From contig NZ_CP013293.1 in NCBI RefSeq assembly GCF_001456155.1, positions 3,906,001 through 3,970,000 of the forward strand: a DNA stretch of 64,000 nucleotides. The letters run 5' to 3'. This stretch comes from Chryseobacterium sp. IHB B 17019. GTDB taxonomy: Bacteria; Bacteroidota; Bacteroidia; Flavobacteriales; Weeksellaceae. Positions 54,658 through 63,213 of the stretch are shown here, in pieces. A model generated the notes under the pieces. That model was given only the letters and a program-made list of their open reading frames with translations, did not search any database and was not told the DNA's origin. The stretch's first letter is position 1, and every line of letters starts with the position of its first letter. Made by a program: the position numbers and the translations under genes.

Positions 54658-55920
54658 ATGAAGAAGCGTAATTTTGTACTTTTTTTAACTGTCTTTTTAT
54701 TCCTTTTTTCCTGTAAAAAAAACTCTGAAAATCAAGATACTGTCGCCGGAAGTGCGACCGGTCTTCCTAATTACGGGAACGTAGATTTGAGTACTGTTTT
54801 CACAAAAGGAGATAGCGAACTTTCTGACAAAGCTTCTTTGGTACGATACATTGATCAGTATTATAAAAGGGTTTGGGAAGGGAGTAATCTTAGCGGCGGA
54901 GTTTTAGTTGCAAAAGGAGATGACATTCTTTATGAAAATTACAGAGGTTTTGCCAGAGAAGGTGACCAAAAAACGATTAATAAAAATACACCGCTGCACG
55001 TTGCTTCAGTTTCAAAAACGTTGACGGCAATGGCTATGCTGAAATTAGTGGAAGCCGGAAAAATAAAATTATCAGATCATCTGACCCAGTTTTTTCCCGG
55101 GTTTCCTTACCCAGATGTTACGGTAAAAAATTTATTATCTCAAAGAAGCGGCCTTCCGAAATACGAATATTTTATTACCAAAATACAACCCGCTCCGGCA
55201 GAGCTTTCAAAGACTTTTATTACAAATCAGGATGTTTTAAATATGATCATTAAATATAAACCTGATTTGGCCAGAGATACCGATACCGGCTTTATGTATT
55301 GCAACACGAATTTTGCCATGCTGGCTTTATTGATCGAAAAAGTAACGAAAGTTCCTTTTCCTCAGGCAATGAAAGAGATGATTTTTGATCCGCTGAAAAT
55401 GAAAAACTCCTTTATTTTCCAGGAAAAAGATATCCCGACGGCTTCTCAATCTTTCTATTACGGTGGAAACAGGTTGTATCCTCTGGACAGGCTGGATCTT
55501 ATCTATGGTGATAAAAATGTCTATACAACACCAAGAGATTTATATAGTTTTTCAAAAGCGATGTATTCTAAGGATTTTTTAAAGCCGGAACTTATGGAAA
55601 TGGTTTTTACGCCTTACAGCAATGAAAAATTCGGGACAAATAATTACGGGCTTGGTTTCAGGATGAAAATTTTTGATAACGGTGAAAAGCTGACGTATCA
55701 CAACGGGTGGTGGCATGGAACTAATTCTGTTTTTGCTCATTTGTTAAAATCAAAAGTAACGATTGTGGCCATCGGAAACAAATATTCAAACAGAGTATAT
55801 ACTGCATTGGCTCTGTCCGGGTTGTTTGAAGATTTTCCACCTCAGAAAGACAAGCTTCACAGCATTATGAGCGATGATAAGGATACTTTGAACGGTCATA
55901 ACGAGGTTTATGGAGAATAA
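54658..55920 (+). CDS. serine hydrolase, beta-lactamase/DD-peptidase-like lipoprotein
   Basis: This 420-residue envelope enzyme starts with a lipoprotein signal peptide ending FLFSC. The family motifs are in order: SVSK (nucleophile, residues about 117-120), YCNTNFAML (YxN-like), and HNGWWHG near the C terminus (HxG in place of KTG). This is the class-C beta-lactamase/serine hydrolase fold. It may act on peptidoglycan peptides or small esters. Resistance should not be inferred. Confidence 0.85.
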   Translation: MKKRNFVLFLTVFLFLFSCKKNSENQDTVAGSATGLPNYGNVDLSTVFTKGDSELSDKASLVRYIDQYYKRVWEGSNLSGGVLVAKGDDILYENYRGFAREGDQKTINKNTPLHVASVSKTLTAMAMLKLVEAGKIKLSDHLTQFFPGFPYPDVTVKNLLSQRSGLPKYEYFITKIQPAPAELSKTFITNQDVLNMIIKYKPDLARDTDTGFMYCNTNFAMLALLIEKVTKVPFPQAMKEMIFDPLKMKNSFIFQEKDIPTASQSFYYGGNRLYPLDRLDLIYGDKNVYTTPRDLYSFSKAMYSKDFLKPELMEMVFTPYSNEKFGTNNYGLGFRMKIFDNGEKLTYHNGWWHGTNSVFAHLLKSKVTIVAIGNKYSNRVYTALALSGLFEDFPPQKDKLHSIMSDDKDTLNGHNEVYGE

Positions 55921-55924
55921 TGTT

Positions 55925-55932
55925 TATTTTTG
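55925..55932 (+). promoter_or_regulatory. -7 promoter element (TATTTTTG) of the Ig-like lipoprotein gene
   Basis: This is an exact TAnnTTTG match on the plus strand, 13 bp before the ATG at 55946 and just after the serine hydrolase stop. It supports 55946 rather than 55910 as the start of the next gene. Confidence 0.55.
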
Positions 55933-55945
55933 CTTAAACATATTC

Positions 55946-57679
55946 ATGAAAAGACTTCTTCTAATATTTGTCATTGGTTTTCTTTTGCAGTCTTGTGCAA
56001 GAGTTGGTTCCCCTGTTGGTGGAGCAAAAGATACATTGGCCCCCAAATTTTTAAGCTCAAATATTGATACGACAAGAATTAATGTTCCAAGAGATATCAA
56101 AGAGCTCCGTATTGATTTTGACGAATATATAACGCTGAAAGATGTCAGCAAAAACCTGATTATTTCCCCGCCTATTAAAAATATTAAAAGAATTATTCCT
56201 TCCAATATTGCGAATAAATTTATTTTAATTCAATGGACGGATACATTGCAGGCGAATACGACATATAATTTCAATTTCGGGAACTCCATTGCCGATAATA
56301 ATGAAGCTAATATTTTACGTTATTTCAATTTCGCTTTTTCCACAGGTGAAAAACTTGATGATCTCTACATCAGTGGAGACGTCAAAGATGCATTATCTAT
56401 AAAAAATACTACTGAAAACAAATTTGTTGTCGGGCTGTATCAGGTAAAAGATACTATTAATTACAAGCAGAAGCCTTACTACATCACAAAAGTGGATGAG
56501 GATGGCTATTATGAACTGAATTATCTGTCTCCGGGACAATATAAGATTATCGCTTTTGACGACGAGAACGGAAACTCAATGTACGATCCCGGAAAAGAAA
56601 AGGTAGGTTTCCAGAAAGAGCATGTAGTTGTTGAAAAGTCTGTTTCAGGGTTAAATTTAAAATTATTTCCATCCAAAAAGCCTTTAAAATATGTCGAAAT
56701 GAAAGAAACTCCTGGTGGTATCTTAATGACTTTTGAAGGTAAACCTAGTGATGTAAAAGTGCTTTCCATTAATGAAAAGCTCCAGAATATTAAAGCAACA
56801 CATCGCCCAAAATCTGATTCTGTAAATATCTGGTTTGATGCGGTGAAAAGTAATGTTGGGCAAACGGTAACCGAAAATTTAAAATTCAGCTACAATGCAG
56901 ACAATAAACAGGATACCGTTTCAGTATTTTATAAGTACAATACGAAAAACGCCATGGATATCAACAGTGATAATGGCGGGGGAATGTTGGCTCCAAAAGC
57001 AGATTTCAAGATAAGCTCGAATTATTATTTAGATAAAATCAATCCGGATAAATGGGCTCTGAGAATGGAAGGTGATACAATAAATACAGTCCCTTTCACA
57101 GCAAATATTTCTGAGACGAATCCTTATCAGATTTTGGTAAAATCAGATTTTGTATCAGGAAAAAAATATCAGCTGACAGTTCCGAAAGAAACGGTTTCAT
57201 CTTTTTATGCCAAGAATACACAGTCCAAACGTTTTGATTTTGAAGTTGATAAAATTGAAAATTTCGGAAGCTTAACATTTAAACTGCAAAATGCGCCGTC
57301 TTCAAGCTACTGGATTCAGCTGGTTGATACTTCTGATAAAGTCTTATTCCAAAAATACACAAAAGGTGATGAGGTTAAGTTTAATATTCTGAAGCCTGGA
57401 GAATATATTGTAAGGATTTTGGTGGATAACAATGAAAATAAATATTGGGATGAAGCTGACTTCCAGAATGATATATTTGCGGAAGATTCTTACATCTATT
57501 ATAAGGTAGTGGTTGTACGACCGCTTTGGGACAGTAATGAAAACTGGGATCTGAAAGATACAAGAGCTTTGGATACTTCAAAACTAAGCTTGCCGAAGAC
57601 AAATACGAATACTCAGCAGCAGGATACAAAGAAAATGGATTTAAAGACTAATGATGCCGTGTTGACACCAACAAGGTAA
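55946..57679 (+). CDS. Ig-like domain lipoprotein
   Basis: This 577-residue protein has a lipoprotein signal (MKRLLLIFVIGFLLQSC) and then a region typical of flavobacterial Ig-like (SbsA-type) domain proteins, with ARVGSPVGGAKDTLAPKFLSS immediately after the lipid anchor. The body is beta-rich and includes a repeated GYYELNYLSPGQYKIIAFDD and GEYIVRILVDNNENKYWDEAD pattern. It is probably a surface or outer-membrane lipoprotein of unknown role. An in-frame ATG at 55910 lies inside the previous gene. Its last base overlaps the next gene. Confidence 0.78.
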   Translation: MKRLLLIFVIGFLLQSCARVGSPVGGAKDTLAPKFLSSNIDTTRINVPRDIKELRIDFDEYITLKDVSKNLIISPPIKNIKRIIPSNIANKFILIQWTDTLQANTTYNFNFGNSIADNNEANILRYFNFAFSTGEKLDDLYISGDVKDALSIKNTTENKFVVGLYQVKDTINYKQKPYYITKVDEDGYYELNYLSPGQYKIIAFDDENGNSMYDPGKEKVGFQKEHVVVEKSVSGLNLKLFPSKKPLKYVEMKETPGGILMTFEGKPSDVKVLSINEKLQNIKATHRPKSDSVNIWFDAVKSNVGQTVTENLKFSYNADNKQDTVSVFYKYNTKNAMDINSDNGGGMLAPKADFKISSNYYLDKINPDKWALRMEGDTINTVPFTANISETNPYQILVKSDFVSGKKYQLTVPKETVSSFYAKNTQSKRFDFEVDKIENFGSLTFKLQNAPSSSYWIQLVDTSDKVLFQKYTKGDEVKFNILKPGEYIVRILVDNNENKYWDEADFQNDIFAEDSYIYYKVVVVRPLWDSNENWDLKDTRALDTSKLSLPKTNTNTQQQDTKKMDLKTNDAVLTPTR

Positions 57680-58143
57680 TGCCAATGAAAACGTTTAAAA
57701 AAATCCTTTTTTGGAGCTTATTAGGTTTTGCCTTAATTCAGTTTATTCCCACGGATAAAGTAAATCTGCCTGTTGATCACAAAGTAAATTTTGTTGATGC
57801 TAAAAATACTCCTGAAAAAATCAGAGGACTGATAAAAGGAGCTTGCTATGACTGCCATTCCAATGAAACGGTATACCCGAAATACGCTTATATTGCACCC
57901 ATCTCATGGTCGGTGAAAAGCCATATCAACGAAGGAAGGGAGCATCTGAATTTTTCTGTTTGGGAAACTTATAATAAAGAATTAAAGGAAAGTATGCTGA
58001 GTAATTCTATTCAGACCATTCAGAATAAAACGATGCCAATGCCGGCTTATATTGTTTATCACAAAGAAGCCAATCTCTCGGAAGCCGAAAGAGTGTTACT
58101 GACAACCTATTTTGAGGAGATGCTGAAGTCTAAAACTTATTAA
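57679..58143 (+). CDS. haem-binding domain protein (single c-type haem motif)
   Basis: This 154-residue protein has an N-terminal hydrophobic anchor (KILFWSLLGFALIQFIP) and one CxxCH haem site (ACYDCHSNETVYPKY, residues about 55-60) followed by Trp- and His-containing helices (SWSVKSHINEGREHLNFS). It is the haem-binding domain type common in Bacteroidota, membrane-attached and periplasmic. The start ATG at 57679 overlaps the stop of the Ig-like gene (TAATG); ATG 57685 is an alternative. The partner is unknown. Confidence 0.82.
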   Translation: MPMKTFKKILFWSLLGFALIQFIPTDKVNLPVDHKVNFVDAKNTPEKIRGLIKGACYDCHSNETVYPKYAYIAPISWSVKSHINEGREHLNFSVWETYNKELKESMLSNSIQTIQNKTMPMPAYIVYHKEANLSEAERVLLTTYFEEMLKSKTY

Positions 58144-58158
58144 TTCAAATAAAATTAA

Positions 58159-58250
58159 CCACAGATTTCAAAGATTTGTACAGATGTTTACGTTTAACTT
58201 TCTATAAGAAAATATGCGCAATCATCTGTGCAAATCTTTGAAATCTGTGG
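58159..58250. repeat. 28-bp inverted repeat with CCACAGATTTCA arms
   Basis: The arm at 58159-58186 begins CCACAGATTTCAAAGATTTG and its complement at 58223-58250 differs at one position. The two are separated by 36 nt. It lies between convergent genes (haem-binding and Nudix), but there is no T-tract, so it is not a usual terminator. A related half-element is at 474-507. Confidence 0.75.
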
Positions 58251-58259
58251 CAAAATAAT

Positions 58260-58775
58260 TTAAATATTTTTCAAATACCCTTCAAAAAACCTTTTTTGGG
58301 AATCAAAAGCAAGATCATCAAGATTCAATTCTTTTAACGGAATCCATGCCGCTTCTGAAATTTCAGATAATTCAAGATTTACTTCAAACTTCTCGGAAAC
58401 ATTATATTCATAAAAAAGGTCAATTGTATTGTAATCAATCTCTTTATATTGATAGACGTTTGGAAGGCTTGTTAAGTATTTTAAATTTGAAATATCGATA
58501 TCAAGCTGCAATTCTTCAAAAAGCTCTCTTTTGCATGTTTCTTCTGCACTTTCCTTAGGATCTACAAAACCTCCGGCAAGATCAAGTTTGCCTTTTTTCG
58601 GGTCTCTGTTTCTTCTGGTAAGGTAGATTTCATCATTATGCCTGATCACGACAGCCACAGCTCCGGCTACGTTGTTGTATAATGTGAAATTGCAATTGGG
58701 ACAGCTCCATTTTTTTTCGCCATCCCAATTCAGAGATTCTTTGCCGCAGCTTGGGCAATATTTCAATATTTTCAT
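58260..58775 (-). CDS. Nudix hydrolase with zinc ribbon
   Basis: This 171-residue enzyme hydrolyses nucleoside-diphosphate-linked compounds. The N-terminal zinc ribbon has CPSCG and CPNCN. The Nudix box reads GGFVDPKESAEETCKRELFE then ELQ, matching GX5EX7REUXEEXGU except for the last G. The layout is NudC-like but shorter, so an NAD(H)-type substrate is possible but not shown. It starts 4 bp before the xerD stop (overlap), so it is coupled to it. Confidence 0.88.
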   Translation of the reverse strand: MKILKYCPSCGKESLNWDGEKKWSCPNCNFTLYNNVAGAVAVVIRHNDEIYLTRRNRDPKKGKLDLAGGFVDPKESAEETCKRELFEELQLDIDISNLKYLTSLPNVYQYKEIDYNTIDLFYEYNVSEKFEVNLELSEISEAAWIPLKELNLDDLAFDSQKRFFEGYLKNI

Positions 58776-59686
58776 TGAGCAATATTAATATTTCTCGGGT
58801 GATATGACAGGATCACATCACGAAGTTCTTCGGTTTTCAGGTGGGTGTAGATTTCCGTTGTAGTGATGCTTGAGTGACCCAGCATTTCCTGAATATAACG
58901 AAGATCCGCCCCGTTTTGAAGCAAATGGGTAGCAAAAGAATGTCTGAATGTGTGTGGCGAGATTTTCTTGCTTACACCCGCTTTATCAGTCAGTTCTTTA
59001 ATAATTAAAAATACAATTACTCTGGACATCGATGTTCCTCTACTGTTGAGGAATAGGGTGTCTTCATACTTTTTATTAATTTTATTTTTAGAACGGGTTT
59101 CCTGAATATAGCCTTCCAGCAATTCTGCAGTATAATCAGCCAAAGGAACGAAACGGGTTTTATTTCCTTTTCCATTTACCTTGATATATTGTTCTCTAAA
59201 ATTAATATTAGAAATTTTAAGATCAATCAGTTCCGAAACACGAAGCCCACATCCGTACAATACTTCGATAATGCACTGATTTCTCTTTCCGAGATCAGAA
59301 TTTATCTCTATAGCACTGATAATCTTGTTGATATCTACAAGGCTTAAGGTATCCGGAAGGTACAATCCCAACTTGGGGCCTTCCAGCAAAGAGGCCGGAT
59401 TGTCATCACGATATTCATCCTCCAAAAGATATTTGAAGAATGCTTTAATGGAAGAGATCCATCTTGCCTGCGATCTTTCGCTGAATTTTTGTTTGGAAAG
59501 GTTGAAGATATACTCCTGTAGATTTTCATAGCCGATGGAATCCGGGCCGATGTTTTCCAGGTCTTCTTCTGCGTATTCTTTTAATTTTCTGATGTCCCGA
59601 ATGTAGGCGTCGAGTGTGTTTTCTGAAAAATTTCTTTCGAATCGAAGAAAGATTTCAAAATCCTTAATTTTTTCATCCCAAGTCAT
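58772..59686 (-). CDS. xerD: tyrosine recombinase XerD
   Basis: This 304-residue recombinase resolves chromosome dimers at the dif site together with a partner in most bacteria. The N-terminal SAM-like domain is MTWDEKIKDFEIFLRFERNF and the catalytic domain has the tyrosine-recombinase residues: CGLRVSEL (Arg), KGNKTRFVPL (Lys), HTFRHSFATH (His-x-x-Arg), LGHSSITTTEIYTH (His and the Tyr). No gene pattern around it suggests an integron or phage. It follows the dCMP deaminase gene by 7 bp. Confidence 0.92.
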   Translation of the reverse strand: MTWDEKIKDFEIFLRFERNFSENTLDAYIRDIRKLKEYAEEDLENIGPDSIGYENLQEYIFNLSKQKFSERSQARWISSIKAFFKYLLEDEYRDDNPASLLEGPKLGLYLPDTLSLVDINKIISAIEINSDLGKRNQCIIEVLYGCGLRVSELIDLKISNINFREQYIKVNGKGNKTRFVPLADYTAELLEGYIQETRSKNKINKKYEDTLFLNSRGTSMSRVIVFLIIKELTDKAGVSKKISPHTFRHSFATHLLQNGADLRYIQEMLGHSSITTTEIYTHLKTEELRDVILSYHPRNINIAQ

Positions 59687-59693
59687 TGTTGTG

Positions 59694-60116
59694 TTATTTT
59701 TTTAGTTCAATATCCGAAATTTGTTCTATTTCAATGTTATGGTTTCTAAGGAACGATATTCCGTCTTCGTCCGAATATTCATTAATATACACCAGCCTTG
59801 TAATTCCTGCCTGTAGAATGAGCTTGCTGCATTCTTTACAGGGCGAAAGTGTCAAATACAAGGTCGCACCTTTTGCAGATTGTGTAGATGCGGCCAGCTT
59901 TAAGATCGCATTGGCTTCTGCATGCAGTACATACCAGTGTGTTTTCCCGTCATCATCCTCACAGCAGTTTTCAAATCCTGAGGGAGTACCGTTGTAACCA
60001 TCTGAAATAATCATCCTATCTTTTACGATAAGAGCTCCTACCTGCTTTCGTTTACAGTAGGAAAGTTTTGCCCATTCCTGAGCCATTTTAAGATAAGCTT
60101 TGTCAAACTTATTCAT
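59694..60116 (-). CDS. dCMP deaminase family protein (ComEB-like)
   Basis: This 140-residue enzyme deaminates deoxycytidylate to deoxyuridylate for dTMP supply. The zinc motif is HAEANAI (catalytic Glu) and SPCKECSKLI (PCxxC). A GTPSGFENC and CCEDDDGKTHW block is typical of dCMP deaminases. It is in line with the enoyl-CoA hydratase gene upstream and xerD downstream. Confidence 0.92.
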   Translation of the reverse strand: MNKFDKAYLKMAQEWAKLSYCKRKQVGALIVKDRMIISDGYNGTPSGFENCCEDDDGKTHWYVLHAEANAILKLAASTQSAKGATLYLTLSPCKECSKLILQAGITRLVYINEYSDEDGISFLRNHNIEIEQISDIELKK

Positions 60117-60165
60117 ACCGCAGCATTGTTTTGTTTCGAAATAATTTGTTTAAGGTGGATAATTT

Positions 60166-60933
60166 TTAGAAGTTTGGCTTTCTTTTTTCAATAAAAGCGG
60201 TTACTCCTTCTTTTTTATCATCAAGTTCAAAAACTTCTCCGAAATATTTAATCTCGGCTTCAAAGCCTTTATCCGTATCTGATAAATTCACTGCGCGAAT
60301 TGCCTTAGAAATTGCCATTGGTGAGTTGTGGGCAATTACGTTTGCTAATTCCTTTGTTTTGGTTAATAATTCTTCAATAGGAAACACTTCGTTTACCAAC
60401 CCGATTTCTTTTGCTTTTTGAGCAGTAATCATTTTGGCTGAGAAGATCATTTCATTGGCAATACCTTTTCCTACAAGCTTCGGAAGCCTTTGAGTTCCTC
60501 CATAACCAGGAATTAATCCCAAAGTCACTTCCGGAAGACCCAATTTTGCATTCTCCGATGCATATCTGATGTGGCATGCCATAGCAAGCTCAAGACCACC
60601 GCCTAAAGCAAAACCGTTTACGGCTGCAATCACAGGCTTGGTCATATTTTCAATTTTGTTGAATAAAGTGTTGTGTCCGTTTCTGGCCAATTCTTCTGCC
60701 TTCTCCTGTCCGAAATCACTGAATTCTTTAATGTCTGCTCCTGCAACAAAAGACTTTTCTCCGCTTCCTGTAATAACAACCACTCTACAAGAAATGTCTG
60801 AATTGAGTTCTTCCAGTGCAGAACTTATTTCCTTAATCGTTTGAGCATTTAATGCATTTAAACTTTCAGGTCTGTTTATTATAATGGTAGATACTTTATC
60901 TTCTTTATTTAATAATATATTCTCGTAACTCAT
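60166..60933 (-). CDS. enoyl-CoA hydratase/isomerase family protein
   Basis: This 255-residue crotonase-fold enzyme hydrates enoyl-CoA in fatty acid or amino acid breakdown. The oxyanion-hole residues lie in the AGADIKEF and GGGLELAMACH blocks. The catalytic region is LPEVTLGLIPGYGGTQRLPKLVGKG. MSYENILL at 60933 is the normal start; a frame starting at 60942 adds three residues. The exact substrate is unknown. It is probably the first gene of the run ending with the Nudix gene. Confidence 0.9.
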   Translation of the reverse strand: MSYENILLNKEDKVSTIIINRPESLNALNAQTIKEISSALEELNSDISCRVVVITGSGEKSFVAGADIKEFSDFGQEKAEELARNGHNTLFNKIENMTKPVIAAVNGFALGGGLELAMACHIRYASENAKLGLPEVTLGLIPGYGGTQRLPKLVGKGIANEMIFSAKMITAQKAKEIGLVNEVFPIEELLTKTKELANVIAHNSPMAISKAIRAVNLSDTDKGFEAEIKYFGEVFELDDKKEGVTAFIEKRKPNF

Positions 60934-60980
60934 TTTCAGCATTAATATTATTTGTGCAAATTATAAATTTTTTACAAAAA

Positions 60981-61009
60981 AAAGGAAAAATATTAACTTT
61001 TTTTCCTTT
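60981..61009 (-). terminator. intrinsic terminator of katA
   Basis: AAAGGAAAAA pairs with TTTTTCCTTT across 10 bp and is followed by a T-run on the minus strand. It lies 30 bp after the katA stop. Confidence 0.8.
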
Positions 61010-61038
61010 ATTATTGAAATTATTGTTATTCAATATAA

Positions 61039-62526
61039 TTATTTGGAATGATTCATCATATTTGCATCGATAACGACATTCAGTTGAGATGCCACTTTCA
61101 TGCCAAGCTCAATATTTGCTCTGAAAAAGTGACACAGCTGACGATTGATGATTTCATCTTTCTTCGGGCCGTTGATCTGGTTCATGCTTCCAACAATATT
61201 TGTAACAAGATTCTGCCTGTCTTCCGGACTCATCGCTTTTGAATATAATAATCCTGGCTGAGTATAATGATCATCATCGTTTTCATTTCTGTTGTAATTG
61301 GACACATGGGCGCTGTCTAATTCATATTCATAATTTTTATAGGAAGGATCCGGCTTAATGTCGTCAAAACTATTCGGGTGATAATTCGGCTTGTCCTGAT
61401 ACTGGCTTGAATCTGCCATAAAACCGTCTCGCTGGTAATTATTAACCGCAAAAGGGCATCTGTTCACTTCCAACAGGTGAGAATTTACGCCAACCCTGTA
61501 TCTGTGGGCGTCGGGATAAGAAAATAATCTGCCTTGAAGCATTTTATCCGGTGAAAAGCTGATTCCGTTAATTAAATTGCTTGGTGAAAATGTAGACTGT
61601 TCAACGTGAGCAAAATAATTGACAGGAACTTCATTCAATTCCATTTCTCCCACTTCGATCATTGGGAAATCTTCATGAAACCACACTTTCGTAACATCAA
61701 AAGGGTTCCATCTGAAATCTCTTGCCTGCTCTTCTGTCATTATCTGGATATACATGGTCCATTTCGGGAAATCTCCGTTCTCAATGGCATTGCAAAGGTC
61801 TTCCTGTGCAAAATCCGGGTTTTCTCCCGCCATTTTTACGGCATCTTCGTTTGAGAAATTCTTTATCCCTTGTTTTGTAACGAAATGAAATTTTACCCAA
61901 ACTCTTTCATTTTTATCATTAATCATGGAATACGTATGAGATCCGAAACCGTGCATGTGCCTGTATCCGTAAGGTGTTCCTCTGTCCGACATTAAAATAA
62001 GAACCTGGTGAAGAGATTCCGGATTTAGGCTCCAGAAATCCCACATCATGGTTGCGCTTTTCAGATTCGTTTTCGGAACTCTTTTTTGGGTATGTATGAA
62101 ATCTGGAAATTTTTTAGCATCTTTAATAAAGAAAACAGGGGTATTGTTTCCTACCAGATCCCAGTTTCCGTCTTCTGTATAAAATTTTAAAGCAAAACCT
62201 CTAGGATCTCTTGCCGTATCTGCGCTTCCTTTTTCGCCTCCAACAGTGGAAAAACGAGCAAACATCCTGCATGAGTTTCCAACTTTAGAAAATAGTTTTG
62301 CTTTTGTATATTGACTGATATCGTGTGTCACGGTAAATGTTCCATACGCACCGCTTCCTTTTGCATGAACAATCCTTTCAGGGATTCTTTCTCTTACAAA
62401 ATGCGCCAGATTTTCCTGAAGTATAAAATCCTGCAACAAAACCGGGCCTCTTGGGCCGACTGTCTGTGAATCCTGATGTTCAAAGTAAGGAGAGCCGTTG
62501 CTTAACGTTAATTTTTTAGAATCCAT
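61039..62526 (-). CDS. katA: catalase (haem-dependent, monofunctional)
   Basis: This 495-residue haem enzyme turns hydrogen peroxide into water and oxygen. The active-site His lies in VHAKGSGAYG and the Asn in the GNNTPVFF block. The haem-ligand tyrosine is in LFSYPDAHRYRVG. The length is that of small-subunit (clade 3) catalases. The start MDSKKLTLSNGSPYF is clear. It is divergent, over 687 bp, from an oxyR gene that probably controls it. Confidence 0.97.
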   Translation of the reverse strand: MDSKKLTLSNGSPYFEHQDSQTVGPRGPVLLQDFILQENLAHFVRERIPERIVHAKGSGAYGTFTVTHDISQYTKAKLFSKVGNSCRMFARFSTVGGEKGSADTARDPRGFALKFYTEDGNWDLVGNNTPVFFIKDAKKFPDFIHTQKRVPKTNLKSATMMWDFWSLNPESLHQVLILMSDRGTPYGYRHMHGFGSHTYSMINDKNERVWVKFHFVTKQGIKNFSNEDAVKMAGENPDFAQEDLCNAIENGDFPKWTMYIQIMTEEQARDFRWNPFDVTKVWFHEDFPMIEVGEMELNEVPVNYFAHVEQSTFSPSNLINGISFSPDKMLQGRLFSYPDAHRYRVGVNSHLLEVNRCPFAVNNYQRDGFMADSSQYQDKPNYHPNSFDDIKPDPSYKNYEYELDSAHVSNYNRNENDDDHYTQPGLLYSKAMSPEDRQNLVTNIVGSMNQINGPKKDEIINRQLCHFFRANIELGMKVASQLNVVIDANMMNHSK

Positions 62527-62572
62527 ATGCTTATGATTTGTATGAATAATTTCTTAATTGCATTCGATGATG

Positions 62573-62580
62573 TAAAGGTA
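62573..62580 (-). promoter_or_regulatory. -7-like promoter element (TACCTTTA) of katA
   Basis: This is a 7-of-8 match to TAnnTTTG on the minus strand, 46 bp upstream of the katA ATG. A symmetrical A+T-rich region lies just beyond it. Confidence 0.45.
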
Positions 62581-62604
62581 GTAAATATCAAATTTACTTG
62601 AGGT

Positions 62605-62646
62605 TTGTATAGGTATAATAGATTTTATTAATCTTATAGTATTGTA
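62605..62646. promoter_or_regulatory. candidate OxyR-binding region upstream of katA
   Basis: Three ATAG phrases and the short dyad AGATT-TTATT-AATCT lie here, just upstream of the likely katA promoter. OxyR sites in other bacteria use spaced ATAG/CTAT elements. The match is loose, so this is a suggestion based on location next to oxyR and katA. Confidence 0.3.
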
Positions 62647-62652
62647 AAAATA

Positions 62653-62674
62653 AAAGAGCCATTACCGGCCCTTT
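62653..62674 (-). terminator. terminator of the frameshifted small gene
   Basis: AAAGAGCC (62653-62660) pairs with GGCCCTTT (62667-62674) across a 6-nt loop and is followed by Ts on the minus strand. It lies 18 bp after the final stop of the small gene. Confidence 0.75.
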
Positions 62675-62691
62675 GTTTATAACTGTCTGAA

Positions 62692-62912
62692 CTATTCGTA
62701 AGTGTATAATCTTTTATAATCAAGTAAATCATTGATAGTAATATGGCGTTTTATATCATCCAGCCATGGCTGTAATGTCCGTTTATAAAAATAACGTCAT
62801 TAAATAATCCAAAAGAATCATTTTGCAAATTTCTTCTAATCTCTACCTGTGCTTCATTAAAATTGTAATGAAGCGGATAGCTGCTTTCTTGGTTTAGTTT
62901 TTTTGAGTCCAT
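62692..62912 (-). pseudogene. small gene with a one-base frameshift
   Basis: From the ATG at 62912 the minus-strand frame reads MDSKKLNQESSYPLHYNFNE to NDSFGLFNDVIF, and then changes to ...INGHYSH and stops early. In the other frame the sequence continues sensibly as YKRTLQPWLDDIKRH then LLDYKRLYTYE and a stop at 62694-62692. The two halves join if one base is added in the A5 run at 62787-62791. The whole length of 221 bp is one short of a multiple of three. It has its own terminator, so it was, or is, a real gene of about 73 residues. I do not recognise a family. It also begins MDSKKL like katA, which may be coincidence. Confidence 0.6.
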
Positions 62913-63185
62913 AAGTTAAAATGTTATATTATTGATATTTTTTTCATGGAGTACTAATTTAGCTTAATATTTGAATAAATAAACATAAATCACCAAAAAG
63001 TTACTTATTTTAAAATTGTTTGCTGCTGATTATTAGATAATTGTATAGTATGAATAAATGACTGCATATCCTTGTTGATAGGCATTACCTTTCATTATCT
63101 ATTTGAATTATTATTAAAAACTGAAACTGCTAAAGGCTTCAGTGAAAATTACTTTAATTTTTAATTACTAATAGCAAAAACATCA
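62913..63185. other. gap with no recognised gene, upstream of oxyR
   Basis: About 270 bp of A+T-rich sequence. I see no open frame longer than a few dozen codons with coding character and no strong hairpin. It probably holds the upstream control regions of oxyR and the small gene. Confidence 0.6.
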
Positions 63186-63193
63186 TATCTTTG
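63186..63193 (+). promoter_or_regulatory. -7 promoter element (TATCTTTG) of oxyR
   Basis: This is an exact TAnnTTTG match on the plus strand, 20 bp before the oxyR ATG at 63214. Confidence 0.6.
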
Positions 63194-63213
63194 TAATAGA
63201 TAATATTAATTAG

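Noticed and set aside
58772-59686. XerD as a sign of an integrated element
   Set aside because: No attachment-site repeats, phage genes or integron features are near. The gene sits in a stable housekeeping neighbourhood.
62692-62912. Duplication of the katA 5' end
   Set aside because: The small gene and katA both begin MDSKKL, but the codons differ and the similarity ends there, so a duplication is not supported.
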